NCBI RefSeq assembly: GCF_026781265.1
Contig: NZ_JAKUVC010000002.1
Span: 868,001-932,000, forward strand
Reading direction: 5' to 3'
DNA length: 64,000 nt
Source of the DNA: Streptococcus sanguinis
GTDB taxonomy: Bacteria; Bacillota; Bacilli; Lactobacillales; Streptococcaceae
The notes beneath the pieces are model-generated. The model saw nothing but the letters and a program-made list of their open reading frames with translations, did not search any database and had not been told where the DNA came from. A program made the translations under genes and the position numbers. Below, piece after piece: positions 17,638 through 25,714 of this stretch. Each line of letters starts with the position of its first letter. Positions within the stretch are counted from its first letter, which is position 1.

Positions 17638-18558
17638 TTATTTCAAATCAATTCCTGATTTCTTATTATCAAGAATCTTCTTAATGATTTCTGCTACATA
17701 GGCTCCAGCTTCAACGGCTGGTGTTCCGCCTTTATGAATATTGGAAACAACGGTCCGTTTCGCTTCCGGCATACCAACTGTTGGCTTGTAGGCCAAGTAA
17801 GCACTCATGGACTCAGCTGTTACCAGACCTGGACGCTCACCGACCAGCATACAGATAACTTCTGCTCCAGTCAATTCTGCGATTTGGTCCATAGCTGCAA
17901 CCCGAGCATGCTTGATAAAGAGTACTTCACCAAAGTCCAGTCCGAACATTTTCAGACCTTGCTTCAGAGCTGGCAGAAAGTCTTTGACGTTAGCCTCAAT
18001 AGCTGATGAGCTAAGACCATCGCCAACGATAATCTGAACCTTGGCATTAGGTTTGCATTTTTCTTTGATAATCGCCTGCTGATCTTCAGGGAAGACTCGG
18101 CCAAAATCTGGACGTGTCAAGTACTCATCTTTAGTAGTCGCCTTAGTTTGTACAGGAATGAAGCCCATTTCCTTAACAAATTCATCTGAGACATAAGAGA
18201 AGACCGCATCCTGAGCTGCCGCATGGTCTGCACGGAAACGCAGAACAGTTTGTGTCTTGTAGCGATCACCTGCTCGCCACAAGCCCAGACGTGCCGGAGT
18301 AAATTTCTTAATCTTCCGGTAGGCTTCTTCATTGATGGCATTCGGAATCAAGAACTGTTCCTGGATATCTACTTCTGTTATATCTGGAATGACGCCATCT
18401 TCAATCACTGAAGTATCTTGTTTGACTTCTTCCTGCAGAGAAACTGCAGATTTTTCAGCTTTATTCTGGTCAGTCGCTGCTGTTTCTTTAGCAGCTGAGT
18501 CGCCGCCCATCTCATTTAACAATGAGCGAATCATTTCTTTTAATTGCAATTCATCCAC
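17638..18558 (-). CDS. eutC: Ethanolamine ammonia-lyase small subunit EutC
   Basis: This is the light chain of the adenosylcobalamin-dependent lyase that splits ethanolamine into acetaldehyde and ammonia. The 306 residues include a C-terminal cobalamin-contacting core from about residue 85 ([33 protein letters not shown]) through [15 protein letters not shown] and [23 protein letters not shown]. The N-terminus ([18 protein letters not shown]) is a probable encapsulation helix followed by a disordered linker. The start is a GTG at 18558, eight bases after GGAGG. It follows eutB closely. Confidence 0.95.
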   Translation of the reverse strand: MDELQLKEMIRSLLNEMGGDSAAKETAATDQNKAEKSAVSLQEEVKQDTSVIEDGVIPDITEVDIQEQFLIPNAINEEAYRKIKKFTPARLGLWRAGDRYKTQTVLRFRADHAAAQDAVFSYVSDEFVKEMGFIPVQTKATTKDEYLTRPDFGRVFPEDQQAIIKEKCKPNAKVQIIVGDGLSSSAIEANVKDFLPALKQGLKMFGLDFGEVLFIKHARVAAMDQIAELTGAEVICMLVGERPGLVTAESMSAYLAYKPTVGMPEAKRTVVSNIHKGGTPAVEAGAYVAEIIKKILDNKKSGIDLK

Positions 18559-18574
18559 AATGATTTCCTCCTTG

Positions 18575-19945
18575 CTAATTTGATCTCATAAAGATGGAGC
18601 CGTCTCCGCCGATTTCTGTCAGGTGACCATCTTCCATCAAGCCCATCTTTTCCATCCACTCTTCAAATTCCTTAATCGGACGTTTGTTGAGAAGTGAACG
18701 CATGGTTGCAGTTTCATGGTAACCAGTTGTTTGATAGTTAAGCATGATATCGTCACCATGAGGAATCGCCATGATGTAGTTAACGTTAGCTGCTCCGAGA
18801 AGAACCAAGAGATTTTCAGCATCGTTTTGGTCAGCCTTCATATGGTTGGTGTAACAGATATCACAACCCATTGAGATACCAGTCAGTTTGCCCATGAAGT
18901 GGTCTTCCAAACCAGCACGGATAACCTGCTTAGAATCGTAGAGATACTCAGGTCCGATAAATCCAACAACGGTATTTACCAAGAATGGATCGAAGCGTTT
19001 AGCGAAACCATAACAACGAGCTTCCATAGTCACTTGGTCTGCTCCATGGTGAGCGTCAGATGAAAGTTCAGAACCTTGACCTGTTTCAAAGTACATGACA
19101 TTTGGTCCAGCAGCTGTTCCCACTTTCAGAGCTGTATCCCAAGCTTCTTGAATGATTTTAGCATCAAAACCAAAGGCTTCATTTCCTTTTTCAGATCCAG
19201 CGATAGACTGGAAGACCAATCCTGTCGGAGCACCTTGATTCATAGCTTCAATCTGAGTGGTAACGTGAGCTAGCACACAGTGCTGAGTTGGAATCTTGTA
19301 CTCTTCGATGAAGTCGTTAAACTTATGCAAGACCCGTTTAACACTTTCTACTGAGTCATCAACTGGGTTCAGCCCTAAGAGAGCATCCCCACATCCATAA
19401 GCAAAACCTTCCATAGTAGAAGCCATGATACCGTCTGGATCGTCTGTGGTATGGTTTGGCTGGAGACGAGAAGAGAATGTTCCCGGCATACCGATGGTTG
19501 TATTGGCATGTTTGGTAATGATAATCTTATTGGCAGCAACAATCAAGTCTAAGTTAGTCATCAACTTAGCAACCGCTGCTACCATTTCAGAAGTCAACCC
19601 ACGAGACAGCCATTGAATATCTACGTTCTGAGTCTTGTTGTCCAAGATCCATTCACGCAGCTCTTCTACTGTCCAGTTCTTGATCTTTTCGTAAGTACGA
19701 AGATTGACGTCGTCAATGATAATCCGTGTTACCTCATCTTCTTCATAAGGCACTACTGGATTATTGAACAAATCAGACAGTTTTAGCTGAGCTAGTACAA
19801 CCTTAGCAGCGACACGCTCTTCGGCAGATTCTGCTGCTACTCCGGCTAGCTGATCCCCGGATTTGTACTCATTGGCTTTGGCCAGCACTTCTTTTACGGA
19901 TTTAAATTCGTAAAGCCGACCAAACAATTTTGTTTTCAAAATCAT
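18575..19945 (-). CDS. eutB: Ethanolamine ammonia-lyase large subunit EutB
   Basis: This is the catalytic heavy chain of ethanolamine ammonia-lyase, with a TIM-barrel that holds adenosylcobalamin and ethanolamine. The 456 residues match the family (about 453). Clear landmarks are [18 protein letters not shown] near residue 152, [22 protein letters not shown] near residue 290 and [16 protein letters not shown] near residue 365. It lies between eutA (reactivase) and eutC, the usual order. AGGAGG precedes the ATG. Confidence 0.97.
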   Translation of the reverse strand: MILKTKLFGRLYEFKSVKEVLAKANEYKSGDQLAGVAAESAEERVAAKVVLAQLKLSDLFNNPVVPYEEDEVTRIIIDDVNLRTYEKIKNWTVEELREWILDNKTQNVDIQWLSRGLTSEMVAAVAKLMTNLDLIVAANKIIITKHANTTIGMPGTFSSRLQPNHTTDDPDGIMASTMEGFAYGCGDALLGLNPVDDSVESVKRVLHKFNDFIEEYKIPTQHCVLAHVTTQIEAMNQGAPTGLVFQSIAGSEKGNEAFGFDAKIIQEAWDTALKVGTAAGPNVMYFETGQGSELSSDAHHGADQVTMEARCYGFAKRFDPFLVNTVVGFIGPEYLYDSKQVIRAGLEDHFMGKLTGISMGCDICYTNHMKADQNDAENLLVLLGAANVNYIMAIPHGDDIMLNYQTTGYHETATMRSLLNKRPIKEFEEWMEKMGLMEDGHLTEIGGDGSIFMRSN

Positions 19946-19976
19946 GGATTACTTCCTCCTTTGTGTAAATAAAAGT

Positions 19977-21410
19977 TTAATTAAACACCAATGTTTTCAC
20001 GACAATCGGTAAGACCGAGCCTTCAATGACTGGATTGCCAATATCGATATAGTCGCCATTTTGAACATCCACTGAGTCAATGCAGACAAATGGATAATCC
20101 TTAGGTAACTGAGCAAAGAGACATTGACCTAAAACCTTGGCCATATCTTCTCTGACCACCACTAGCAGCGGAATTTTCTTTTCAATACTTTCGCTCATTC
20201 CACTGACAATAGCCTCTGCGTATTCCAAAACCCGGGCGAAGCTTGGGCTTTTTTCTCCATTGATTGCCAAAGCCACCTGCTGGACTTCATTTTCCAGTGT
20301 GAACCAGGCCACCTTGTCCCTGATAATCTGCTGCAGCCCCTCCTTATCCTCATGCTCATCAGAAGCAGCCAGTTTGAGAACTGGAATGTTCTTAATAGGG
20401 AGGATATCGGAGATGTAGGTAATGGTACTGCCGCTGACATCGGTCGTATGACTGCCGGCTCCAACAACGGTTGCCCGGATGGTCTCAGCTGACTGGATGA
20501 CTTTCTTTTGATCAAAAATCTTGGATTTTCTCAACGCCCTGCCAAGCAGGATACCGATATCCCCATAGCGGAAATCATCCGCCGAGGTCGTTTCCAAGTA
20601 TATTCCATCAGCTACACCACCAGAGAAAGATACGCAGTGGAGATCATAGTTCAACTTGAGACCGTGGTTGGTCTGTAGGAGATCATAGTAAGGACTGTGA
20701 TTGTCAATTCCTACAGACTGTTCTAATACGGAGACCATTTCTTGAATCAGCCGATCCAAATCAGCCCGATGGACCATTTCACCAACTGCCAGCTGAAGCC
20801 CCTGCTCTGCAATAATAGTCTGCAGTTTTGGAGCAATATAGCTAATCCGCTGGGTCTGCGGATCCATCTTTATCAGCCGACCTCCGATATCAAAACACCC
20901 TGTATCAATCACATCTCCTTCTCGGAAGACTGCCAGATTGGAAGTCCCACCACCAATATCAATATTGACAACTGATGTATGATGCTCTTGAGAATACTGA
21001 TGGCTGCAGGCCCCTTTACCAGCGATGATACTCTCAAGGTCTGGCCCAGCCGTCGCAACGACAAAGTCACCAGCGTAGCCACTCAGTGCTTGGAGCACCT
21101 GACTGGCATTTTCCTTGCGAGCCGTCTCACCAGTAATGATGACTGCTCCCATCTGAATATCTTTTTTCTGAATGCCTGCTTTCGCATACTCATTCAGAAC
21201 AAAGCTTTTGATCTTATCCACCTCGATCAAAAGTTGATCCGAAATTGGTGTGAAGATAATTTCACTTTTATAAAGAACTTTTTTATCTGTAATATAGACA
21301 CGAGGAATAGTAAACACAGAAGCAATATTCTCGATGGTAAGCTCTGACAAGATCAGCTGTGTAGTGGCTGTTCCGATATCGAGCCCCACACTCAAAATTT
21401 TATCTGACAT
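19977..21410 (-). CDS. eutA: Ethanolamine ammonia-lyase reactivating factor EutA
   Basis: EutA is the ATP-dependent factor that reactivates ethanolamine ammonia-lyase by removing inactive cobalamin. The protein is 477 residues from the ATG at 21410 (MSDKILSVGLDIGTATTQLIL), directly after TGGAGG; an earlier start at 21464 lies inside the terminator hairpin and is unlikely. Actin/Hsp70-like nucleotide-binding motifs are GLDIGTATTQ and NIDIGGGTSNLAVF near residue 150. It is the first gene after an EutV-responsive leader, so its expression should depend on ethanolamine and B12. Confidence 0.93.
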   Translation of the reverse strand: MSDKILSVGLDIGTATTQLILSELTIENIASVFTIPRVYITDKKVLYKSEIIFTPISDQLLIEVDKIKSFVLNEYAKAGIQKKDIQMGAVIITGETARKENASQVLQALSGYAGDFVVATAGPDLESIIAGKGACSHQYSQEHHTSVVNIDIGGGTSNLAVFREGDVIDTGCFDIGGRLIKMDPQTQRISYIAPKLQTIIAEQGLQLAVGEMVHRADLDRLIQEMVSVLEQSVGIDNHSPYYDLLQTNHGLKLNYDLHCVSFSGGVADGIYLETTSADDFRYGDIGILLGRALRKSKIFDQKKVIQSAETIRATVVGAGSHTTDVSGSTITYISDILPIKNIPVLKLAASDEHEDKEGLQQIIRDKVAWFTLENEVQQVALAINGEKSPSFARVLEYAEAIVSGMSESIEKKIPLLVVVREDMAKVLGQCLFAQLPKDYPFVCIDSVDVQNGDYIDIGNPVIEGSVLPIVVKTLVFN

Positions 21411-21423
21411 ACTAAAAACCTCC

Positions 21424-21482
21424 AAAAAAAGACGCTCAAAGCAATGCAAACAAACAGAGTTCATTTACATTCTTCAAGCGTC
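21424..21482 (-). terminator. Conditional intrinsic terminator before eutA
   Basis: The 5' arm (21468-21482, beginning GACGCU) and 3' arm (21431-21446, ending AGCGUC) pair with some G-U and mismatches, and seven U follow at 21424-21430. It overlaps the second ANTAR hairpin, which makes it the regulated part of the leader. Confidence 0.8.
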
Positions 21483-21514
21483 ATTGCTTTTTTCGACTGA
21501 CATCATTGTTAGTC
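21424..21514 (-). promoter_or_regulatory. ANTAR (EutV) dual-hairpin antitermination leader of eutA
   Basis: Between eutW and eutA the minus strand forms P1, GACUAAC-[AAUGAU]-GUCAGUC (21495-21514, one mismatch), then P2, AAGC-[AAUGAC]-GCUU (21476-21489). Both six-base loops have A at position 1 and G at position 4, the reported recognition feature of ANTAR proteins. P2 shares its loop and 3' arm with the 5' arm (GACGCU...) of a terminator that ends in seven U (21424-21430). EutV bound to P1-P2 would prevent the terminator and allow eutA and the downstream eut genes to be transcribed. Confidence 0.85.
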
Positions 21515-21523
21515 TGGTAGTAT

Positions 21524-22960
21524 TTATTTTTTAAAACGAATGGTTGTTGTCGTCCCCTCATGGTCTGAGTGGATAGACAAAGTTCCAAACAATTTTCCTT
21601 GGACAAAGCGCTCCACCAAGAGTAGGCCCAGATGATTCTCAAAGGAATGCTCTTGATTGTAACCGCTACCATTATCCAGTACTTTTAAAGTTATTATATC
21701 ATTTTCAAGTCCAACCTGCAAACGGATTTGCGGTTTTTCTTGATTTTTTTTATCCTTAAAAGCATGCTCATAGCTGTTCTGCAGTAATTCATTGACGATT
21801 AGCGCCAGTGAAGTAGCCCGGCTGCTGTCGAGACAGAGTTCCGGTTCCAAGCTGTAGGTCAGGGCTATTTCCCTATGCCCGAAAAAACAGCGCTGAACAT
21901 TTTCGATCACTTTTTTCAGCAGATGCTCAATCTGAATGCTGTCATCCTGCTGAGAAGACAGGAGCTCGTGAGTCGCCGCTATGGAGAGCACACGGTTCAT
22001 ACTGTCATTAAGAGCTTTTTTGGTGTCTGTTCCTGGACTTTGCTGAGCCTGTAGTCGCAGCAAGGAAACAACGGTTTGCAAGTGATTCTTTACCCGATGG
22101 TTCATTTCACGAATGGTAGTTGTATGGGTTAAGAGCTGTGCTTCCTTTTCCTTGATGTCTGTAATATCCTTACAGATCATGACCACATTTTCACTCTCAG
22201 CCAGCAGGTAGCGCTTGACCAAAAAGCAATAAGTGCCATAATGTACCTCAACTTGGTGAGGTTTTTCTTGAGGGGCTTGCGGTCCCAGTTGCTGGATTTC
22301 TTCAAAAGACAGACTGTCTAAGACCAGATTGCTATAGTGCATTCCTTCAATCGAGTCCATATAGCCCAGCTTATGGCGATAAGAATCAGCGGCTGCTTGA
22401 TTGAAATACTTGAGATAGCCCTGCCGGTCAAAGACCAGACAAGCTTCATCTATATGATCAAATAAAACAAACTGCTCTTGGGCTGAAATCTCAGGAGTGC
22501 TCCGTAACTCAAAACCGTCGTTCTCTTTATCTAAAGAAAAGTGGTCCGGTAAAGTCTGAGGAGCATTTCTTTCGATAATCAGCGTTCCAATGACGCGCTC
22601 TTCTCTCACTATCGGAAAGACCGTCTGATGGATGGCTAAGCCCTCCTGCGATCTGGCCGAAAGTCCTATCGAAGGAGCGCCCGTCTCCAAGGTCCGGATA
22701 ACACCTGGCTCATTTTCCAGATAGGCCATAGCACCTACAACCGAGTTTTCGTACAAGCTGAGCTTGCTTTCCGGTTTTTTGTGAAAGATGACAATGGCAT
22801 GTTCCGAAAAGATGTTCTTTACATCAATGAAGACATCTTCATTGGCATAAGCTGAGTTTTTCAATAATTCGTCAGCCTGTTGGACAAGATGCTCGATATC
22901 AGCCTCATCCAAATTTGTCTGTTCCTGACAAAGCTGCTTTATCTTATCTTTATACATCAT
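21524..22960 (-). CDS. eutW: Sensor histidine kinase EutW
   Basis: A cytosolic sensor kinase that responds to ethanolamine and phosphorylates EutV. The 478 residues have no membrane segment. An N-terminal sensory region is followed by a PAS-like domain at about 165-275 (DEACLVFDRQGYLKYFNQAA), a HisKA_2 block at about 288-310 (EMNHRVKNHLQTVVSLLRLQ, with the phosphorylated His in MNHR), and an HATPase domain (NELLQNSYEHAF, LDNGSGYN, GLLLVERFV). The start overlaps the eutV stop (TAATG), so the two are translationally coupled. Ligand specificity is inferred from the Enterococcus system. Confidence 0.93.
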   Translation of the reverse strand: MMYKDKIKQLCQEQTNLDEADIEHLVQQADELLKNSAYANEDVFIDVKNIFSEHAIVIFHKKPESKLSLYENSVVGAMAYLENEPGVIRTLETGAPSIGLSARSQEGLAIHQTVFPIVREERVIGTLIIERNAPQTLPDHFSLDKENDGFELRSTPEISAQEQFVLFDHIDEACLVFDRQGYLKYFNQAAADSYRHKLGYMDSIEGMHYSNLVLDSLSFEEIQQLGPQAPQEKPHQVEVHYGTYCFLVKRYLLAESENVVMICKDITDIKEKEAQLLTHTTTIREMNHRVKNHLQTVVSLLRLQAQQSPGTDTKKALNDSMNRVLSIAATHELLSSQQDDSIQIEHLLKKVIENVQRCFFGHREIALTYSLEPELCLDSSRATSLALIVNELLQNSYEHAFKDKKNQEKPQIRLQVGLENDIITLKVLDNGSGYNQEHSFENHLGLLLVERFVQGKLFGTLSIHSDHEGTTTTIRFKK

Positions 22961-23535
22961 TACACATCATCTTGGAGCACCAGCAATTTAGCAATCTCAA
23001 TCATCGGCACTCTCTTTTGCATACTAATTGTCCGAATGCGCTTGAAAGCTTCTGGCTCTGACAAATGATCACGAGCCATCAGTAAGCCTTTGGCCTTTTC
23101 AATCACAATCCGATCGTCTATCTTTTTCGACAGCTTGACCATTTCATTGGACATCTGCTGAAGCTGGCGACCCTTCTCAATGCAGACCTCTACCATAGGA
23201 ATCAAGGACTTGGCATCCAAAGGTTTAACCAAGTAAGCACTAATCCCATTGGTTTTAGCTTTTTGAACATAGTGTTCATCACTGTAGGCTGACAGTAGAA
23301 TCACACTGTAGGCTAAAGCATCTTCGAGTATTTTCTTACCCGCTGTCAGGCCATCCAAAAGCGGAAGCTTGATGTCCATCATGACCAAGTCACAACGATA
23401 TTTCTGACACAAATCAATAGCCTCAAAGCCATCGGATGCCTCAGCCACCACTTCATAATCAGCTACTTCTAATATATTTCGGATATCTAATCTTACAATT
23501 GGATCATCATCAACAATTAGTATTCTGCCCTTCAT
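22960..23535 (-). CDS. eutV: Response regulator EutV with RNA-binding ANTAR domain
   Basis: A 191-residue response regulator. The receiver domain (1-120) has the acidic pocket DDD at 9-11, the phosphoacceptor D54 in MMDIKLPLLDG and the conserved K near 104. The C-terminal ANTAR domain (about 125-185, KIDDRIVIEKAKGLLMARDH and EAFKRIRTISMQKR) binds paired hairpins in mRNA leaders and prevents terminator formation. It is encoded directly after eutS and before eutW. Target hairpins are visible upstream of eutA and eutG, and similar hairpins in the RNA at 25447. Confidence 0.96.
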   Translation of the reverse strand: MKGRILIVDDDPIVRLDIRNILEVADYEVVAEASDGFEAIDLCQKYRCDLVMMDIKLPLLDGLTAGKKILEDALAYSVILLSAYSDEHYVQKAKTNGISAYLVKPLDAKSLIPMVEVCIEKGRQLQQMSNEMVKLSKKIDDRIVIEKAKGLLMARDHLSEPEAFKRIRTISMQKRVPMIEIAKLLVLQDDV

Positions 23536-23559
23536 ACTTCCCCTCGACAGTTTGATTTT

Positions 23560-23904
23560 TTATGTCCGCGTTACGACAGTACTGGAGAACCCCAAAATCT
23601 CTTCCAGACCTTGTAAAACGGCAATGAGAGCTGCCTCAACAGAAGAAACGTCACCTGTCATCACAACAGAGCCGCTGAAACGATCCACAAAACCAACTTG
23701 AACATCCGCAGCTTTGGTCGCAATATCAACCGCAATGATGGCCGCTTCACTCGGAGTGATCGTCAAGATTCCAATCGCATCCTTGATTTCTGCCTGCAAT
23801 CCTAATTTTTCAAAAATGACTTCATCAGGATTGGCGATAAGGTGCGCCAAGGTCACTTGTTTCCCAGGAACGTATTCCTGTATCATTCTTTGTTTTTCTT
23901 CCAA
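23560..23904 (-). CDS. eutS: Shell protein EutS/PduU (permuted BMC-H)
   Basis: A 114-residue circularly permuted BMC-H protein whose hexamers carry a beta-barrel cap. It matches EutS closely: [19 protein letters not shown] at the start and the [25 protein letters not shown] core. The start is a TTG at 23902-23904 that aligns with the family start and lies nine bases after AAGAAGG. It is the first gene of the eutS-eutV-eutW transcript, which appears to have its own unregulated promoter. Confidence 0.93.
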   Translation of the reverse strand: MEEKQRMIQEYVPGKQVTLAHLIANPDEVIFEKLGLQAEIKDAIGILTITPSEAAIIAVDIATKAADVQVGFVDRFSGSVVMTGDVSSVEAALIAVLQGLEEILGFSSTVVTRT

Positions 23905-23962
23905 TTTAGTAAACCTTCTTCATGATTTTAAACGTTCAGAAGTGTACTGCATGCTCCTAATC

Positions 23963-23991
23963 ATTATACAATAATTTTGGCATAACAGCAA
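23963..23991 (-). promoter_or_regulatory. Promoter of eutS-eutV-eutW
   Basis: On the minus strand TTGCTG (23986-23991), a 17-base spacer and a perfect TATAAT (23963-23968) lie about 60 bases before eutS. I see no terminator hairpin in the short leader, so this promoter probably supplies a basal level of the regulators EutV and EutW without ethanolamine. Confidence 0.65.
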
Positions 23992-24000
23992 TTCAGAGGA

Positions 24001-25143
24001 TTAAAACGCTTTCTCTAATACTTTAAGCAGTTCTTCTGCCGTAGGGACACGAGGGTTAGTCGGAGTACAGCCATCATGCAGGGCAGCTTCTGAAATTTCT
24101 ACCTTGTACTGAGCAAAGACATCTGCTTTCACACCGTATTCTCTGAGAGAAGTTGGCATCTCCAGTTTTCTTTGCAGCTTCTTGATGGCTTCAACCAGCT
24201 GTCTTACTCCTGACACAGGGCTTGAAGCACTGCATCCCAGTAGTTTGGCAATATCCTGATAGCGGCTGGCTACAGCCTTGTCCACTGCCTGCCGGCTTCT
24301 ATTATTGAGATCGATACCAGCATTATACTGAATGACATGGGGCATTAAAATACTGTTTAAACGACCATGAGGTACATGGAACTTAGCTCCTGCCGCATGA
24401 GCCAGACTGTGGTTAATACCTAAGTAAGCAGTATTAAAGGCCATACCTGCCAGAGTGGATGCTGCGTGCATCTTTTCACGCGCTTCTACATCCTGACCAT
24501 TTTTGTAGGCTTTAGGCAGATATTCAAAGACCAGCTTAATTGCCTTTTCAGCCAAGGCATCGGAGAAGTCAGTCGCCTCAGTGGATACATAGGCTTCAAT
24601 AGCATGTGTCAGCACATCCATTCCTGTATCTGCTGTGATGTTGCTAGGAAGAGACATAACCAAATCCGCATCCAAGATAGCAACATCTGGCAGAATTTCA
24701 CTGGTCACCAAAGGATACTTGGTGCCTTTGTCTGCATCTGTGATAACAGAAAAGTCGGTCACTTCAGATCCAGTTCCGCTTGTCGTCGGAATGGCAATGA
24801 GAATGGCCTCTGAGAAGGCACCCTGCTTCTTGGCAAAATAATACATAGCCTTGGAAGCATCAATGGCAGAGCCTCCGCCAATAGAAAGCACAATGCTGAT
24901 TGGCTTGTCTCCTGCACTCTTGATACCAGCCACAACCGTTTCGATTGGCGGATCAGGCACAATATCTGTGAAAACAACAATATCATTGCTGTCATCAAAG
25001 TTGGCTAAAATAGCATCCAGCGTGCCAGATGTCTTCAAAAAAGGATCAGCAACGACTAAAATATGCTCGTTTTTATAATGGCTTAATTGCTGCAGAGCGC
25101 CCTTGCCCACATGCAATTCAGTCTTATAGGAAATCTTATACAT
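24001..25143 (-). CDS. eutG: Iron-containing alcohol dehydrogenase EutG (PduQ-like)
   Basis: This dehydrogenase reduces acetaldehyde, and probably propionaldehyde, to the alcohol and recycles NAD+. The 380 residues fit group III iron-dependent alcohol dehydrogenases: GGGSAIDASKAM near residue 93, [11 protein letters not shown] near 130, and the metal-ligand region GINHSLAHAAGAKFHVPHGRLN near 255-275. It is the first gene downstream of a CcpA- and EutV-controlled promoter and leader. No second alcohol dehydrogenase gene is present near pdu, so it may serve both routes. Confidence 0.92.
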   Translation of the reverse strand: MYKISYKTELHVGKGALQQLSHYKNEHILVVADPFLKTSGTLDAILANFDDSNDIVVFTDIVPDPPIETVVAGIKSAGDKPISIVLSIGGGSAIDASKAMYYFAKKQGAFSEAILIAIPTTSGTGSEVTDFSVITDADKGTKYPLVTSEILPDVAILDADLVMSLPSNITADTGMDVLTHAIEAYVSTEATDFSDALAEKAIKLVFEYLPKAYKNGQDVEAREKMHAASTLAGMAFNTAYLGINHSLAHAAGAKFHVPHGRLNSILMPHVIQYNAGIDLNNRSRQAVDKAVASRYQDIAKLLGCSASSPVSGVRQLVEAIKKLQRKLEMPTSLREYGVKADVFAQYKVEISEAALHDGCTPTNPRVPTAEELLKVLEKAF

Positions 25144-25176
25144 CTTTTCTCCTTTCTGTTGTATCTGTTTTTAAAC

Positions 25177-25241
25177 AAAAAGAAGCTATATGAAAATAAG
25201 ACTGTTCCCCTACACACGTCACAGCATTTTCATATAGCTTC
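25177..25241 (-). terminator. Conditional intrinsic terminator before eutG
   Basis: A perfect 16-base inverted repeat (GAAGCTATATGAAAAT; 5' arm 25226-25241, 3' arm 25182-25197) is followed on the minus strand by five U (25177-25181). Its 5' arm overlaps the loop and 3' arm of the second ANTAR hairpin, so terminator and antiterminator exclude each other. Confidence 0.88.
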
Positions 25242-25274
25242 ATTGCTTATTTATCTTCAGTACCCCTTTGTACT
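25236..25274 (-). promoter_or_regulatory. ANTAR (EutV) dual-hairpin element in the eutG leader
   Basis: On the minus strand P1 is AGUAC-[AAAGGG]-GUACU (25259-25274, five perfect pairs). P2 is AGC-[AAUGAA]-GCU (25236-25247), ten to eleven bases later. Both six-base loops have A1 and G4 as in known EutV targets. The predicted transcript start (about 25275) falls right at the 5' edge of P1. P2 overlaps the terminator 5' arm. Phosphorylated EutV should therefore allow read-through into eutG. Confidence 0.85.
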
Positions 25275-25281
25275 ATATTGA

Positions 25282-25310
25282 ATTATAACACAAAAGCGCT
25301 TTCATGGCAA
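25282..25310 (-). promoter_or_regulatory. eutG promoter
   Basis: On the minus strand TTGCCA (25305-25310), a 17-base spacer and a perfect TATAAT (25282-25287) precede the ANTAR leader. A cre-like site fills the spacer. Confidence 0.75.
25291..25304 (-). promoter_or_regulatory. Candidate cre (CcpA) site inside the eutG promoter
   Basis: TGAAAGCGCTTTTG on the minus strand has a perfect AAAGCGCTTT core and two mismatches at the 3' end of the cre consensus. It lies exactly between the -35 and -10 boxes, so CcpA binding would block RNA polymerase. Glucose repression of eutG is inferred. Confidence 0.6.
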
Positions 25311-25411
25311 TGAAAAAGTCATTAATATAAGAAGTTTTTAGTGCCGCTTCTCCTTGCAAAGCCAAGCTTATTTGAAGGATTAAATTTTTATTAAAATTTA
25401 GTTCATTTTCC

Positions 25412-25440
25412 TTGTAATTCCCTGTGAAAGGTGTTACAAT
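25412..25440 (+). promoter_or_regulatory. Promoter of the orphan B12-riboswitch RNA
   Basis: On the plus strand TTGTAA (25412-25417), a 17-base spacer and TACAAT (25435-25440) give a predicted start near 25447, just before the riboswitch fold. It diverges from the eutG promoter about 130 bases away. Confidence 0.6.
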
Positions 25441-25446
25441 CTAGTT

Positions 25447-25560
25447 ACTAGGAAATTGATTTTAGTACTTTTAAGGATATGGAAGTCTGGTGCAAATCCA
25501 GCGCGGTCCCGCCACTGTGATAAGCTTTTCAGCTTTAAGTCAGGTCTTTATTCTTAAATT
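25447..25560 (+). promoter_or_regulatory. Cobalamin riboswitch
   Basis: The conserved core is clear: GGAAG, then CUGGUGCAAAUCCAG, then GCGGUCCCGCCACUGUGA (25481-25520), a peripheral AAGC/GCUU hairpin (25523-25536), and AAGUCAGG (25537-25544), the B12-box equivalent. The 3' limit is approximate. It precedes non-coding sequence, not a cob gene. Confidence 0.9.
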
Positions 25561-25714
25561 TTAGTAGATTTCATGCCTCGATGTAAGGTAGTGATGTCAG
25601 TTTGGAACAAACATTTTAGCTTAGTTTCCATTATTGACTCTACGTTTAAGTACGTTAATTTTCTAAAGATGAGGTTTCTCTTGTCTTTCTGCAAAGGAGC
25701 AGAGTCAATAATTG

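Noticed and set aside
25087..25281. Plus-strand open frame of about 64 codons opposite the eutG start and leader
   Set aside because: It covers the ANTAR hairpins and terminator repeat of eutG on the other strand, has low-complexity composition, and has no ribosome site; it is a by-product of the leader.
25642..25655. ACGU-[UUAAGU]-ACGU hairpin in the riboswitch RNA as an extra ANTAR site
   Set aside because: Its six-base loop lacks both the A at position 1 and the G at position 4, so it does not fit the recognition pattern.
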